From: Persicaria tinctoria
Taxonomy: Eukaryota; Streptophyta; Magnoliopsida; Caryophyllales; Polygonaceae
Assembly: GCA_037127255.1 (NCBI GenBank)
Contig: JBANSL010000018.1
Span: 17,085,175 to 17,149,174 of the forward strand
DNA length: 64,000 bases
Direction of reading: 5' to 3'
Below, in pieces: positions 34,369 to 46,301 of this stretch. A program made the position numbers and the translations under genes. Numbering within the stretch: position 1 is the stretch's first letter; each line of letters starts with the position of its first letter. The notes beneath the pieces are model-generated. The model was not told the origin of the DNA. It saw only the letters and a list, made by a program, of their open reading frames with translations, and ran no database searches.

Positions 34369-36612
34369 TCAACATGGAAAACGGTGATAACATAATGATG
34401 TACTATGTGAAGTAATTATTAGAAATATATAACTGACTTGGCTTCCCAAGTTGTTGAACGTTTCCTCGAAAACAATGTTCTTGGTATGACCCTTGAATGG
34501 TGAGGTATCTTTTGCCATGACTATTTTGAGTCCCTTAGGATTTGTGACTCTTGATATTGCCACATACAGTTGTCCATGGCTGAATACAGGCTTTGGTAAA
34601 TAAATACCAACAACATTTAGCGATTGGCCTTGACTTTTGTTGATTGTCATGGCATAGCATGGTTTTATAGGAAATTGGCGTCATTTTAATATGAATGGCC
34701 ATTTGGATTTTGTAGAAGTGAGCGTGATTCTTGGGATTAGGACTCTGTTACCTATGTTGCTGCCTGTAATGATTTTTGCTTCTATCACCCACTCAGCAAG
34801 ATGTGAAATGATAAGGCGTGTTCCATTGCACAATCCTTGACTTGGATTTACGTTTTTTAGAAGCATAACTGGTAAACCCACTTTTAGCTTTAGAGAATGA
34901 GGTGGCATACCCGGGAATTGTAGAGCATTTAGGAACTCTATAGGGTACATGTGTTCCTGGCCTTCCATGTTTGCGGAGGCTTTGCATATTTCATCTGAGC
35001 TTCTATATGTCTTGATTGGGCCATGCAACTTTTGAAACTTGTGATCATTAATTTCATCTGCATCCGCATTCAATGGCGTTAGAATTGCTCTTTCTCGAAG
35101 GTAGCTTTCGTTGCTCTGTTGCTCTATGAAATTTGGGAATATATGGCTGACAATTTCTTCAATGGGAGAATCTCGTGGATTGACAATAAACTCCTGAGGG
35201 ATGAGAATCCATTCTGGGTGGTCTTCACCTTGTTTTGCTTTAGCTTCTACAACCCCCTCTCCTACTTTCAATACCCACTTATTGAATTGTTGTTTCTGTA
35301 AATCTATACGACCATCTGCATCATATTCATTGACCCTCATGCTCTCTGTTAGCCTTAGCACCTGACACTCATGCCACAGTTGAGAGTTGTTTATACATGC
35401 TTGAATGATCTCTTGTCGTTTCCCCTTTGTAATAATGGGTAATATTTGCCTGAAGTCACCTCTAAGTAAAACTGTAATTCCCCCAAACAATCTTCTGCGA
35501 TTTCTTTCATCTTTGGATCCCAATATATCTCTCAGCGTTCCGTCTAGGGCCTCAAAAGCAAATCTCTGTGTCATTGGTGCTTCATCCCATATTATGAGTT
35601 TCACCTCATGCATCAAACTTGCAAGATGTGTGTTCTGCCGTATGCCACATGTGCTATTTTCCATTATTCAAGCGGTATGGCAAATCTGTTGTGGGTTGTT
35701 CTCCCTCCGGGTAGAAGAAGTGAAGCAATTCCTGTTATTGTTAATATCGAAGTGTATAATACCTATATAATTTATTAAATGATAAAAGTAAATAATGAGC
35801 TGAAGTTGGTACAGTTAGAAAACTTGTACCTGAAGATGCAACTGCTGCAACTATTTTCCTTTCAGATCTTATTCTAGTTATAAGAGCTTTATATAGAAAT
35901 GTCTTGCCAGAACCTCCAGGCCCGTAGACAAAAAAGAATCTCCCTTCTTCTGCCTCAATAGATGTGATGACTTTGTTATAGATGAGAGACTGTTCTACAT
36001 TGAGGGAGTGGTAGAGTAGCTTCTGCTCCACCGCCAATTGTGCAAAATTATAGTTCATTTCTTCTTGAATCAAGCGGTTATCAGAATTTGTTAATAGAGC
36101 GGTGTTGGGCATTGGTAGGCCATCGTAGTCTGAAATAGATTTTCCGTTACGGTTTAGAATTTCTTCTATTTCTAATAAACAATAGTTCTTAATTTGCTCA
36201 TCAGTTAGTAGCAAATCTGGAAATCTAAATTCTTTTCTTTTTCTGTGCAAAACATCTTCAGACAATGCCTCCCAGTTCTGCTCCCATAACTGTCGTGGAT
36301 TATTGCCTTGCCTCTACAATTGCATCCGTCCATTCTTTGTCATCGTTGACCATTCCAAGAACATAGTAGGCTTCTTTAAAAGTGTTGCACATCTTCTTGT
36401 TGACTGTTCGGATTTCTTCGAACGATCTTGGGCCTCTAACAACATTTAAGAGCATTCTTAAGTAATACCGCCCACCTGATGTGGGGTGCGAATAGAAGAT
36501 TCTTCCAATGCACTTTCCTTGTTTTCGAGGCTGCCATGATTTGTCTTTAGCGTTCCACACATAGCATTTTGGTATTTCTGTTAATGTATTCTCCGTGCAC
36601 GGGACGGGAACT
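34369..36612 (-). pseudogene. Helitron PIF1-like helicase remnant
   Basis: The C-terminal two thirds of a Helitron RepHel-type protein, minus strand. From the 5' side: a conserved pre-helicase block (IGRIFYSHPTSGGRYYLRML), the region before the helicase (PRQLWEQNWEALSEDVLH), Walker A GPGGSGKT near 35903-35926, an intron at 35732-35829 (GT...AG), Walker B IIWDEAPM, motif GDFRQILP, and the C-terminal TINKSQGQSL and YVAISRVTNPKGLKI. Defects: an internal deletion with frame change near 36295, a frameshift near 35663, and a TGA at 34681-34683 replacing an Arg before the last block. The HUH Rep endonuclease domain is missing because the copy is cut off at about 36612. Non-functional. Confidence 0.9.
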
Positions 36613-36810
36613 ACACTAGTTATAATTATAATACAAATAATATGTATTTTAATAAGGATGAATATTTTAATACGGATGAATATTTTTTAACTTGAAAAAT
36701 GTGTGAAAGTACTATAAGTCTATAAGTGGTGCCCGACACTACAGTGAGGGTGGAACGTGGTGCAAGATCAGCACAAAAGCATGCAAGATCTCCCAAATAC
36801 AGATCTTCCG

Positions 36811-37518
36811 ATGGCAGTTGGTAGCACCGCCGCGCCACCGCCACCGAACGTGGATGCGCTGGGAGCACAGCCGACCTCCCACCGGCTCTTCACGCGCATC
36901 CGGAGGGCGACGGAATCCGACGTCCCACACATCCACAGGCTCATCCACCAGATGGCGGTGTTCGAAGGCCTCGTCCACACGTTCTCCGCCACCGTGGAGT
37001 CGCTCTCCTCTACCCTCTTCAGGCCCCCACCCTTCCCGCCCACCACCGTCCTCCTCCTTGTGGTCTCACGCGCCCCCTTCCCCCACGCGCCACCCCACAA
37101 AACGCTGACCCTCAACGCCCCGATCTCCGACCCCGAGGAGGCGGAGTTCAATGCGGAGGGCGAAGGCGTCGACGCCGTTGTAGCGGGGTTCGTGATGTTC
37201 TACCCGCACTACTCGGCGTTCTCCGCCAAGGCGGGGCTGACCGTGGAGGAGCTGCTGGTGAGGGAGTGCTATAGAAGGAAGGGGATGGGGGAGATGCTGG
37301 TGGCGGCGGTGGCGGAGGAGGCGGTGAGGTTGGGGTTCGGGAAGGTGGAGTGGACGGTGTTGGATTGGAATGTGGATGCGATCAAGTTCTATGAGAGGTT
37401 GGGAGCCAGGATCTTGCACAAGGTTAAGCTCTGCCGGCTCACCGGAGAACCTCTCCGCTCATTGGCGGCGGGCCCTGACCCCACCGTCGACGAGTCCTCT
37501 CGATCTCTAGCCGGGTAA
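36811..37518 (+). CDS. NATA1-like: GNAT N-acetyltransferase, NATA1-like (copy 1)
   Basis: Intronless 235-aa protein of the GNAT superfamily, close to plant NATA1/NATA2. In Arabidopsis NATA1 acetylates ornithine and diamines using acetyl-CoA, limiting polyamine supply in stress and defence; substrate here is inferred. The fold is visible: N-terminal LFTRIRRATESDVPHI (beta1/alpha1), LIHQMAVFE, the acetyl-CoA loop RECYRRKGMGEML at about 152-164, and WTVLDWNVDAIKFYERLGA at 181-199. The start at 36811 is chosen because it aligns with the paralogue start; an in-frame ATG at 36757 would add 18 residues. The Helitron remnant ends only about 200 bp upstream, leaving little ancestral promoter. GC-rich coding sequence, no defects seen. 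Confidence 0.9.
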   Translation: MAVGSTAAPPPPNVDALGAQPTSHRLFTRIRRATESDVPHIHRLIHQMAVFEGLVHTFSATVESLSSTLFRPPPFPPTTVLLLVVSRAPFPHAPPHKTLTLNAPISDPEEAEFNAEGEGVDAVVAGFVMFYPHYSAFSAKAGLTVEELLVRECYRRKGMGEMLVAAVAEEAVRLGFGKVEWTVLDWNVDAIKFYERLGARILHKVKLCRLTGEPLRSLAAGPDPTVDESSRSLAG

Positions 37519-38384
37519 ATGGTCGGTGGCCGGTGGTCATCAGCCACCGAGCTATCCATATTTGTAGACATTTGAGCCTGTTTGTGCGTTTAATTGATTG
37601 GAGTTTGTCGTTTTAGTGGACAATATAATTAATGTGAGGCCGTTTGTAATTTACTTTAAAAAGGAAATGGTTGGCCGGAGTGAACATCTTATCAATAAGG
37701 TGATTTCGAATACAAAGGAGGCATCATGCATGTGAATTTGGCAATTGTCTTCTTTTAATTATCTTTTTACTATTTAATTAACTTTTAATTGACTTTTTAC
37801 TATTTATATTAATTATCTTTTTATTATTTATACACGTTTTTTAAGGAGTAAAAAACTATATAAAATAACAATTTTTTTAAAATACTTTTTTCAATAATCT
37901 CATATTTATTTGAATTTGGTGATAAGTATGATATTATTAATTTTTTTTATTAAAATATTAATATTTAATATAGTTTTTATCGTTCTAAAACTACGTACAT
38001 GACTTGAAAAAATCACTTAAAAAAAACGGAGGGAAGTAATGTTTTAAAACGAGTGATACATTTTCAATGTCTCAAAGTTGGTAATCACTCAACAATGTCT
38101 CTCAATTTCTAATTAAATATATTGCCACATATGTTAACCAAATTGGGTTTGGATTCCATGAACTACTATTCGTCGGTGAATTTGGATTTTGAACTAAAAA
38201 TATTGAAAGAAAGGGGGTGAGGGTGGAGGTAGAGGAAGAAAGAGGGGTAAATTTAACAGCAGGTTATTTTTTATACTGTTAAGATTTTTTTAAATTCACC
38301 CATCCAATGGAATTCCATCAGTCTTTTTTGTTGGGAAAAAAAGTGTGTTTCAACGATAAAATTAACACTAGCTAAGCACATTGT
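37519..38384. other. NATA-like 3' flank and AT-rich spacer
   Basis: No gene. Segment 37840-38040 resembles a partial Stowaway-like MITE: AT-rich body and a CGGAGGGAAGTAA end. Otherwise nothing recognisable. Confidence 0.5.
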
Positions 38385-39470
38385 TGAGTATAATTCTAGT
38401 TTTCTAGGATTTTATACATTTCCTGTAACATGCTTTTATATATAGCATTAGGATTTGTTATGCCTTTGGGCTTGTAGCTAGCAGCTTCAGAAATCAGCAA
38501 AGGCCCAACGACTTTGGCCCATCTTACTTCAGCCCTACATCGACGCCACTTGAAGTCTCAACTGATGCAGCTTCAGCAAAGCCTTCTCAACTCTGCGTTT
38601 TGATAACCAGAAGAGCTTTAAAAGCTTTCTGCCTGATGTTCAGCAGGAAGAAGCGGCACTGTAGCAGACAACAACGGTGAGAGAAGAGAGGCTAGGGTTT
38701 CAGCAAGAGCCGTCGCCGCCGAGAGAGCTTGGGAGCTTCTCCCATGGCTGCTCCGGTGATGATAAGGCGGATGGCTCTCCGGTGAGAGAAAAGTCGAGAG
38801 AAGAAGAGAGCGGCGCCAACATCTGAAGCGCTGGAGTGCTTGAGAGGTGAGGGAGATCCAGCGAGAGCGAGAGAGCTCGAGGGCGAGCGATCTCCGGGAC
38901 CTTCTCTTGAGCGATACTTTGGGAAGAAGATGAAGCTTGACAACACAAGATCAGGCAAGGATTGCGGTGACATCGCAAATCCGATCAAGCAAGAGAAGAT
39001 GAAGACCGATGGAAGATCGAGGGACTCGGTCCTGATTCGATCGAAAGAGTGGCTGCGAAGAACTGCGAGGAAGGCCTCGATCTACAACCAAAAAACGTAC
39101 GAAGAAGAAAGAATGAGGAATCCGAAGGCTGTTTGTTTCGATGACGGCGACTCGGCTGCGACTTCGACGAGCTCACGGAGATGCCTCAAACAAGGAGTTC
39201 CTCTTCCTAATTTGATTTCTTATAGTCTAATAGTTTAGATTAGAAATCAGTCCGTTTAGTTCTTGATTCTGGTTGTGTTCTTCGTTCAGATTTCCCTCTT
39301 TAGGTTCTTGTACTCTTGTTATTGATTTGCCTTAGAGCACAGTGGAACGCTCTCTTGAGCCGGGGACGTAGGGAATTTTTCCCGAACCTCGTAAACAAAC
39401 TTGGTGCCCTGTTCGTTTTTGTTTAATCTAGATTCGGTTCAATCTAGAACCGAGTCTGTGATGATTGATA
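38385..39470 (+). mobile_element. LTR-like block with short ORF (uncertain borders)
   Basis: Starts TGTTGAGTATAATTC, has a TATATATAGC box near 38440, a transcribed leader-like GC-rich middle, and a GGGACGTAGGGAA...CTCGTAAACAAACTTGG segment near 39362-39405 that parallels the end region of the solo LTR at 12260-13160. A 132-codon open frame at 38840-39238 (GKKMKLDNTRSGKDCG, SKEWLRRTARKASIYNQ) has no recognised family. The right border and target duplication were not found, so LTR identity is probable, not proven. Confidence 0.45.
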
Positions 39471-40680
39471 TGATAAATGACTTGATTGATCTTATTCGAT
39501 ACCTACAATTTTACAGATAAACTATATACAAAGGTTTTCAAAAGAAAGGAAAATCTCAAATTAAATGCCCTCCCTGATACGGGACCATCCAAGACACATT
39601 CGGATGATGTCTTTCTAAAAAGGAAGAAGAAGGCTCCACTATGGAGAAGGTCCAAAGGTGGAAGTTTGGCGTTTTACACTCGTTCAGACTTTTGACAGCT
39701 TTTCGACGTCTCTGTAAAATGGGTCGTACGGATTCAATATTGATCGGATTGAGGCGTGTCATACCTTGTTGGAACGAGGACGAAGAGATCTACAACTTTA
39801 ATGTTTAAGGTTTTTCCAGATTCGACCTCGAGATTGGCCGAAAATCACCATCTTTGCAAGTTTGTCACTGTTTTGACGGGAATGGAATATGGCTAAGTGT
39901 TGGAACATCTTTAGAGTTACTATTGGGCCGATTGGGCTTATTTTAAGTGTTATTTTTAAGACCTTATTTACTTATGTTTTTAAGTGTTTTAATTAGATGT
40001 TAGATTTATCTTTCTATCATTAAACTCGGCCCATCAGCTTATCTAAGGCCTATATATTTCAATTCCTACATTGTAATTCAATAGGAACATTATGAATAGA
40101 ATTAGTCTTCTCAAATTGTGTGAAACACATTGAGTGTTTGTTGGATGATTAGAGTTGTGCTCATCATTCACGAATTGGTATCTATCTCAGCTTGGTTTGC
40201 TTTGTGTTCATCAACTTCGCAAGACTTGGTGATCAAGCCCCCTCCTTGTGCCTTCAAGTTGTCCGCTTGATTGTGTAGGGTTGCAGAGGCGGGTTGTGTA
40301 GTCATTGATATTGGTTCCTACCTTCTACGGAAGTCTGGGGTCTCTATCTTGTTCTATACAGATCGTTTCAGTCCTTATCAGGTCGTGTCTTTCAATTCTT
40401 GTTATCAAATTTCGAGTCTTTATCAGTCTTTATCAGTTCTTGCATCGAGTCTTGTTATTTCTTTATTGTCGATTTCAATTACAGCCCTTGTTCTTGAAAT
40501 CTTGTCGAGTCTTGTTCACTTTCTTGATCGATCTTGAAGTTCTTGGTTGAATCTTGAATTCTTCTTTGCCGGGTCAGATTTGTTTCTTGAGTTTCTTTAT
40601 TGTTCTTGAGTCTTTCTTTGAGTAACTAACTTGTTGTCGAAGATCGGACCAACCTACGGCTAACCCCGTATCACTCCCTC
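39471..40680 (+). mobile_element. Second LTR-like block
   Basis: From 39898 (TGTTGGAACATC) the sequence has LTR character: a TATATATTTC box near 40052, then a T/CTTG-rich transcribed part up to ACCCCGTATCA near 40673. No matching 5-bp duplication was found, and the preceding part (39480-39890) has Gypsy-LTR-like words such as CTACAACTTTAATGTTT. Fragmentary. Confidence 0.35.
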
Positions 40681-41939
40681 TCTATCAAACCCTAGCCACC
40701 GCCGACACCATGTGAGCCAATCGACTCCACCGTCGACTGGTTTCTCGGTCGGCCTCGACCCACAATCACAACCCCCTCTGAAAACTCAACCCATCAAACT
40801 CATCCCCTTGGATCTTCCGTTGCCCTTGCTCCGGTCGCCAGGCTTCGCCGTCGCCGCCGCCACCGCTGATGTCAATGATGGATCCTTGCTCCGTTGGTCT
40901 ATGCAACGCCTCCACAAGCAGTCAAGCACCCATCTCCCGCCTCTACATCCCTTCCAGCCCTAGCCGTCGCCGCCGCATCTGGGTTCTGGTCGCTTCCCCG
41001 ATGGCTCGCGACAGCATCCACCTTCGTCCCTAGTGGCCACGACTCCCTGCTCTCCGGCGACATCCTCCCACGAAACCCACAACACCCAACCCTCAAACCC
41101 AACCCTTATAGCTAACATTCCATAGCCCGGGTCTGAGCCGCCGTCGTTGTTGGTCTGCCGTCGCTACCGGTTCTTCCATAACGGCCTGGTTTTTCCGACA
41201 ACCTCCCCCCTCCACAGTGTTCCTGCTCCTTCCCCGACGCCGCCTTGGACTCTCTGTCTTTGGAGGCTCCGACGCTGCTCCATCTCCTTCTCCCCGACGC
41301 CCTTAGGGGCCTAAATATCCCAGCCAACAACCTTCTTTGATTCCTATTTTCCAACCCTTTAATCTAAATTTTCAAAAAAAACCTATTTACAAAACATCCA
41401 TTTTATTTGGTGTTTATCCTTCAAATCTCAAGTTTTTCAATCCTAGGCTTCACAATCAACATGATTGACAAGCATAGTCACTGCTCTCTAAGCCAATTCC
41501 AAGTCTACTGCTTTATCGGCTTGCATGCAAGCCGTCTAAGCCGTTTAAGCCGTCAGATTAGGGATCTAGCTTTCTAGGTATTTTTTTTAAATCAGGTAAT
41601 TTTAAATTTATCCCGCTGTGCCCCAATCGACACCTCCCAACCTAATTACTGCCATCATCCATAGAATCCATCTACAATTGAATTGAAGGGGTAGGAGAGG
41701 TCTCCAAAAGCGATCTAATAAGACACCTCACCCCACCGTTGCAAACGACCAGCCTCCTCTGCATCACCGGTTCCGGTGCAAAGATCCGCATAACCGATTG
41801 AATAGGGCTGACGATCTGATCCGAAATTGATAGCAAATTGAAGGAGGGAAATCGATCTAATCCACACACCCAATCTAATTCAAAATTTCTAAGATGAAGG
41901 GGGACATCAATTGCTGGAAACAATAGTCGACATAGAAAG
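40681..41939. other. GC-rich gene-like stretch without an intact gene
   Basis: Rich in CCGCCG and CCTCC words, resembling coding or leader sequence of a transposon-borne fragment. Open frames on both strands (40712-41115, 41112-41354) show only low-complexity Pro/Ser/Ala composition and no domain. Could be another captured piece, not identifiable here. Confidence 0.4.
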
Positions 41940-42209
41940 CAGGGGCGGAGGCAGGGGGCATGTGATGGCTCGAGCCCCGGGAAAATATAAAAAAAATAAA
42001 AAATATATTTTATATATATCTATAGTAAAAGAGGTGTTAGGAAAGCAAAAGTACGTGGTATCACAGTTGCTAGGAGCCATGTAAGAGGAGAACTAAGGTT
42101 GGGGTTTGATTCACATGTATGCCTCCAATTTCAAATTTTTTTTTTCATGAATCAACACTCGTAAAAAATTTTTCGAGCACCCCTGGATATAATCCTGCCT
42201 CCGCCCCTA
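41940..42209. mobile_element. hAT-type MITE with GGGGCGGAGGCAGG ends (270 bp)
   Basis: Left end CAGGGGCGGAGGCAGG and right end (inverse of TAGGGGCGGAGGCAGG) are nearly perfect inverted repeats; such AGGGGCGGA ends are common in plant hAT MITEs. The flanking 8 bp (ATAGAAAG, GGTGTAAG) match only at half the positions, so the duplication has decayed or one border is shifted. Confidence 0.7.
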
Positions 42210-42479
42210 GGTGTAAGAGATCGGGGTTGGAGACTCGAGGTAGGAGAGGTCGGAGGTTAGAGCCACCATGGAAGGCACTTGAGAAATCGGAAGCTGGAGC
42301 GGGCGTCGAGGCTTGGGTAGAGAGGGGTCGGGGTTGAGGACTCAGGGTGAATCGGTGAAATGTGTCCTGGGTGGGAGTGAAATGCTTAATTTTTAGAGGG
42401 TAATAATTTGGGGTAATGTTAAAGGTGTGAAAAGTAATCATTAATTTGAAGATCTTAAACAAACAAAGTTAAGAGAGGT

Positions 42480-42533
42480 TAAGGGGTAACATTCCTTCCT
42501 TTAACCCATTTTTTAGGAGAAACAAACAAGCCC
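42480..42533. mobile_element. Orphan PIF/Harbinger-like right end
   Basis: GAGAAACAAACAAGCCC followed by TAA mirrors the GGGC(A/T)TGTTTGTTT terminus of the element at 14227-17819. No matching left end was found nearby, so this is a truncated copy. Confidence 0.4.
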
Positions 42534-44149
42534 TAAAATGCTTTATAATACTCTCGGATGACCATTCTCAGCTAGAGTGAAGGAGTACATGTCAAGTATG
42601 TGGAGTTGACCGTCATCAACAGCTTGACCATTATCAGTGTCTCAACCTATAAAAATGATAATATTCATCATGTCAAAGTTGAAGATGACCCCAATAATGT
42701 CAAAAATCATCATTCAAACTCTCGTGAACATTGCCACGTATCTTATCTCATACCTAGTGACACTCAAATTGTTCATCTCTACCGAAGCTAGGTTTTTTTT
42801 GTTGTTATATGGACGGCGAAATTTCTCATCAGTACGGTGTCAGAATCGACCTCTTAATTCACAAAAAAGTGTTGTAGGCCTGCAGCCGATTCCCTGAGAC
42901 GGCAGTATTAGGACTAGTCAACCTGCAAGCCCTGCGACCTATCCCGTCGAACTGAGTCGGTGACGACTTCCTTGGTCAGCAGCCTGAAAAGCTGCAAGAT
43001 TCCCGCGAGCGCTGCAAGATTCCTAAGTTGTATTATATTGCATTAAACCGTATGCCGACCTAGGAAGTAGGCATCTGCACTCTACATGCCGACCCAGGAA
43101 TCCGGCACCGGTACCGTGCGATTGGCGAGATTTTATCGTGCGAATAACATAACCATTTTTTTTCTTTGTTTGTAGTCTAGTTTTGATCAACAAGTATCGA
43201 GGATTTGAATTTTGGATCTATTGATATGGACGGAAACACCACAATTTGATTGTTTTTTTTGCTGAAGAGAAAAAAAGTACTCATACTTTAAAATGGATCG
43301 GGTTTGAGTTGAGTCTAAATGTACTTATGATCCGACCCAACTAACTAACTAAGGTCAAGCAAGCATGATGAAGCTAGTATGATGGAGCTAGATCACTCTC
43401 GAAATATAATAATGTATATGATATTTATACGAAGCTTAGTGTAGCTCCCATTCACCTAAAATGACGAAGCTAATGTTTTAACGAAGATAAAACCCTAAAC
43501 GAGCTCCAAAACGGAGCTAGATGATATTTAGAGTTCCAACACTCAGCTAGCTCTCAAACTTAATGAAAAACCTTTAGAGTCTCGTATCTTCCTTTTCAAA
43601 TCATTGGACGAGTGGCGAGCTAACTCACTAGAAGTGATCGAATACCAATCATAGACCTATCGACTATCGCTCACTTTTATGGCAATCGTCCGATCAGGCT
43701 CGAGACTTACGATACTACCCTAGTGACAACACGAATGCTTGACATCAACGATGCCAAGCCCTAGCAACCGTTTCTAGCGACGATTTGATGCTTGATATAT
43801 ATTTGCGATGTCAAACCGTAGGGGCCGTAACAATGTCAAGACTTTTGCATGGACCTCTCCTCGTAATTTTGTTTTCCCTTAAGCCTTTTGAATTACTTAG
43901 GCCGATCAATGAGTTGCACAGCATGTACGTGATGCATACTCTAAGTCAGAGTGATGCTTAGTAATCCATAAATTAAACATTTATGAATTCAAACAACTAA
44001 GTTGATGACTTTTCACATATTACCTACATAACTAAAGGAAAATTTTATAAATTTTATAATATTCGGGTTTGAGTCTAGCCGAGCATTTCAAACCAAACTT
44101 AAAAGTTAAAACTATTCACTCCTTCTATCGACTTTGAAAGAAGTCTCAT
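42534..44149. other. Unassigned spacer
   Basis: No gene. Around 42850-43130 is a GC-richer patch with a repeated GCTGCAAGATTCC word. The rest is AT-rich with recurrent GAAGCTA / GAGCTAG words (43350-43520). No structure recognised. Confidence 0.4.
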
Positions 44150-44335
44150 ACTTTCATGTTCCCCGTTTAGGCGATAGAGTGACTGATAAGGTTACACATC
44201 TTTGCCACTCTGTCTGGGGTGCCGATATTCACAACGATTTAGATCTTTTAGACCTCATCCGAAAGGATGCTGCCGGGTAGAGCTCGCTCGTCCGAATTCT
44301 TTCCTAATCAAAAATAAAATAAAAAATTAAAACAA
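44150..44335 (+). mobile_element. Candidate non-LTR retrotransposon 3' tail (second copy)
   Basis: Ends GTCCGAATTCTTTCCTAATC followed by AAAAATAAAATAAAAAAT, the same terminal pattern as the segment ending near 1475. A-rich tail in the plus direction. No coding part is left. Confidence 0.4.
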
Positions 44336-44389
44336 TTATATTTTCTATTCATATTATACCGTCTTAATAGGATAATAGTCACATTCTAG

Positions 44390-44722
44390 TGACACGGTCT
44401 GCGATCTCGTGTACGGGCACTTGCTGGTTGATGCTCGATATAAGGCAGGAGTCGCTTCAACGGCGTTGTGTTGGGAGTTAAGGTGATGACCCTTCGGATG
44501 TCCAGGCAGGCCGACCCGGTTAAGTTTGGGGAGCTTGTCGCTAGTTGAGGACTTGACGATGAGGAAAGGTATGTTGGCCATCCCGTTACACAACTGGTTG
44601 GGGGCTAAAGCTGCTCTCCTGATGAGGCTAAAGTAGGGCGAAACCAGTAGTGTCGGTCGGATAAGGCTGGCCCCTCGGGGGTAGAGGCGCCGCACGGGCT
44701 TCGTGCGTGCCGGCCCGTGACA
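44390..44722 (+). repeat. TRIM 5' LTR
   Basis: 333 bp, TG...CA ends, paired with 45073-45405. Confidence 0.92.
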
Positions 44723-45072
44723 TATAGTATCAGAGCAGGTCCGACTCCGCTTCCGTCCGTGACCAAGCGCTTGTGCCCAAAGTTGAGTAGGTAGGGCGGA
44801 GCGTAATACCCGTGGAGGGCACGGAGCCGGTGTGCGCCATGCGTGAGGGTTGGGACCCGGTTGCTCCTAGGCGCCGAGCGCTCGATGATTAAGACAAGTA
44901 GGCAGGGACACGGAAGCCTGTTGGACGATCTTGAGGACCTCCCATGACCACCCGATGCCTCCGGATGTGCTGGCGCGGGAGAGTGCGCATCTTGCTGCTG
45001 AGGAAGGGCAGTCAGACGTCACATCCGGGTAGAGGCAGCGACGAGGGCGTCACTCGAATGGGTGGGGGAGTT

Positions 45073-45405
45073 TGACACGGTCTGCGACCTCGTGTACGGG
45101 CACTTGCTGATTGATGCTCGATATAAGGCAGGAGTCGCTTCAGCGGTGTTGTGTTGGGAGTTAAGGTGATGACCCTTCGGATGTCCAGGCAGGCCGATTC
45201 GGTTAAGTTTGGGGAGCTTGTCGCTAGTCGAGGACTTGACGGTGAGGAAGGGTATGTTGGTCATCCCACTACACAACTGGTTGGGGGCTGAAGCTGCTCT
45301 CCTAATGAGCCTAAAGCAAGGCGAAATCAGTAGTGTCGGTCGCATAAGACTGACCCCTCGAGAGTAGGGGCGCCGCACGGACTTCGTGCGTGCCAGCCCG
45401 TGACA
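45073..45405 (+). repeat. TRIM 3' LTR
   Basis: 333 bp, same ends as the 5' LTR, about 92% identical to it by hand alignment, with no indels. Confidence 0.92.
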
Positions 45406-45485
45406 CTAGTACATTCTTGATTCTTCCACATAGCAGCCCCCCTAAATTCAAAAAAAACGTGAGAGAAACGCAAAATCGCCACTGA

Positions 45486-46301
<816 letters not shown>

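Larger units (their letters stand above)
44390..45405 (+). mobile_element. Complete TRIM retrotransposon (1,016 bp)
   Basis: Two direct repeats of exactly 333 bp (44390-44722 and 45073-45405) both start TGACACGG and end CCGTGACA. Immediately after the first comes a primer-binding-like TAGTATCAGAGC (44725-44736), close to the tRNA-iMet complement TGGTATCAGAGC; immediately before the second is a purine-rich tract (about 45059-45072). A CTAG duplication flanks the element (44386-44389 and 45406-45409). The 350-bp interior has no gag-pol, as defined for terminal-repeat retrotransposons in miniature. About 26 of 333 LTR positions differ by hand count, nearly all transitions, so the insertion is not recent. 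It ends 185 bp upstream of the second NATA-like start codon. Long minus-strand open frames in each LTR are shadows. Confidence 0.93.

Noticed and set aside
36593..36620. GTGCACGGGACGGG...CTAGT as a plus-strand Helitron 3' end
   Set aside because: It overlaps minus-strand helicase coding sequence, so the resemblance to a Helitron hairpin may be coincidental; no element could be delimited.
36757..36810. Upstream in-frame ATG for NATA-like copy 1
   Set aside because: The extra 18 residues have no counterpart in copy 2, whereas starting at 36811 aligns both proteins from residue 1.
38840..39238. 132-codon open frame (GKKMKLDNTRSGKDCG) as a gene
   Set aside because: No recognised domain, no paralogue in the window, and it lies in a block with LTR features; reported only as part of that block.
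44354..45378. Two similar minus-strand open frames of about 115 codons (MRRPYSRGVSL type)
   Set aside because: They are shadows of the two TRIM LTRs; similarity between them simply reflects the LTR duplication.
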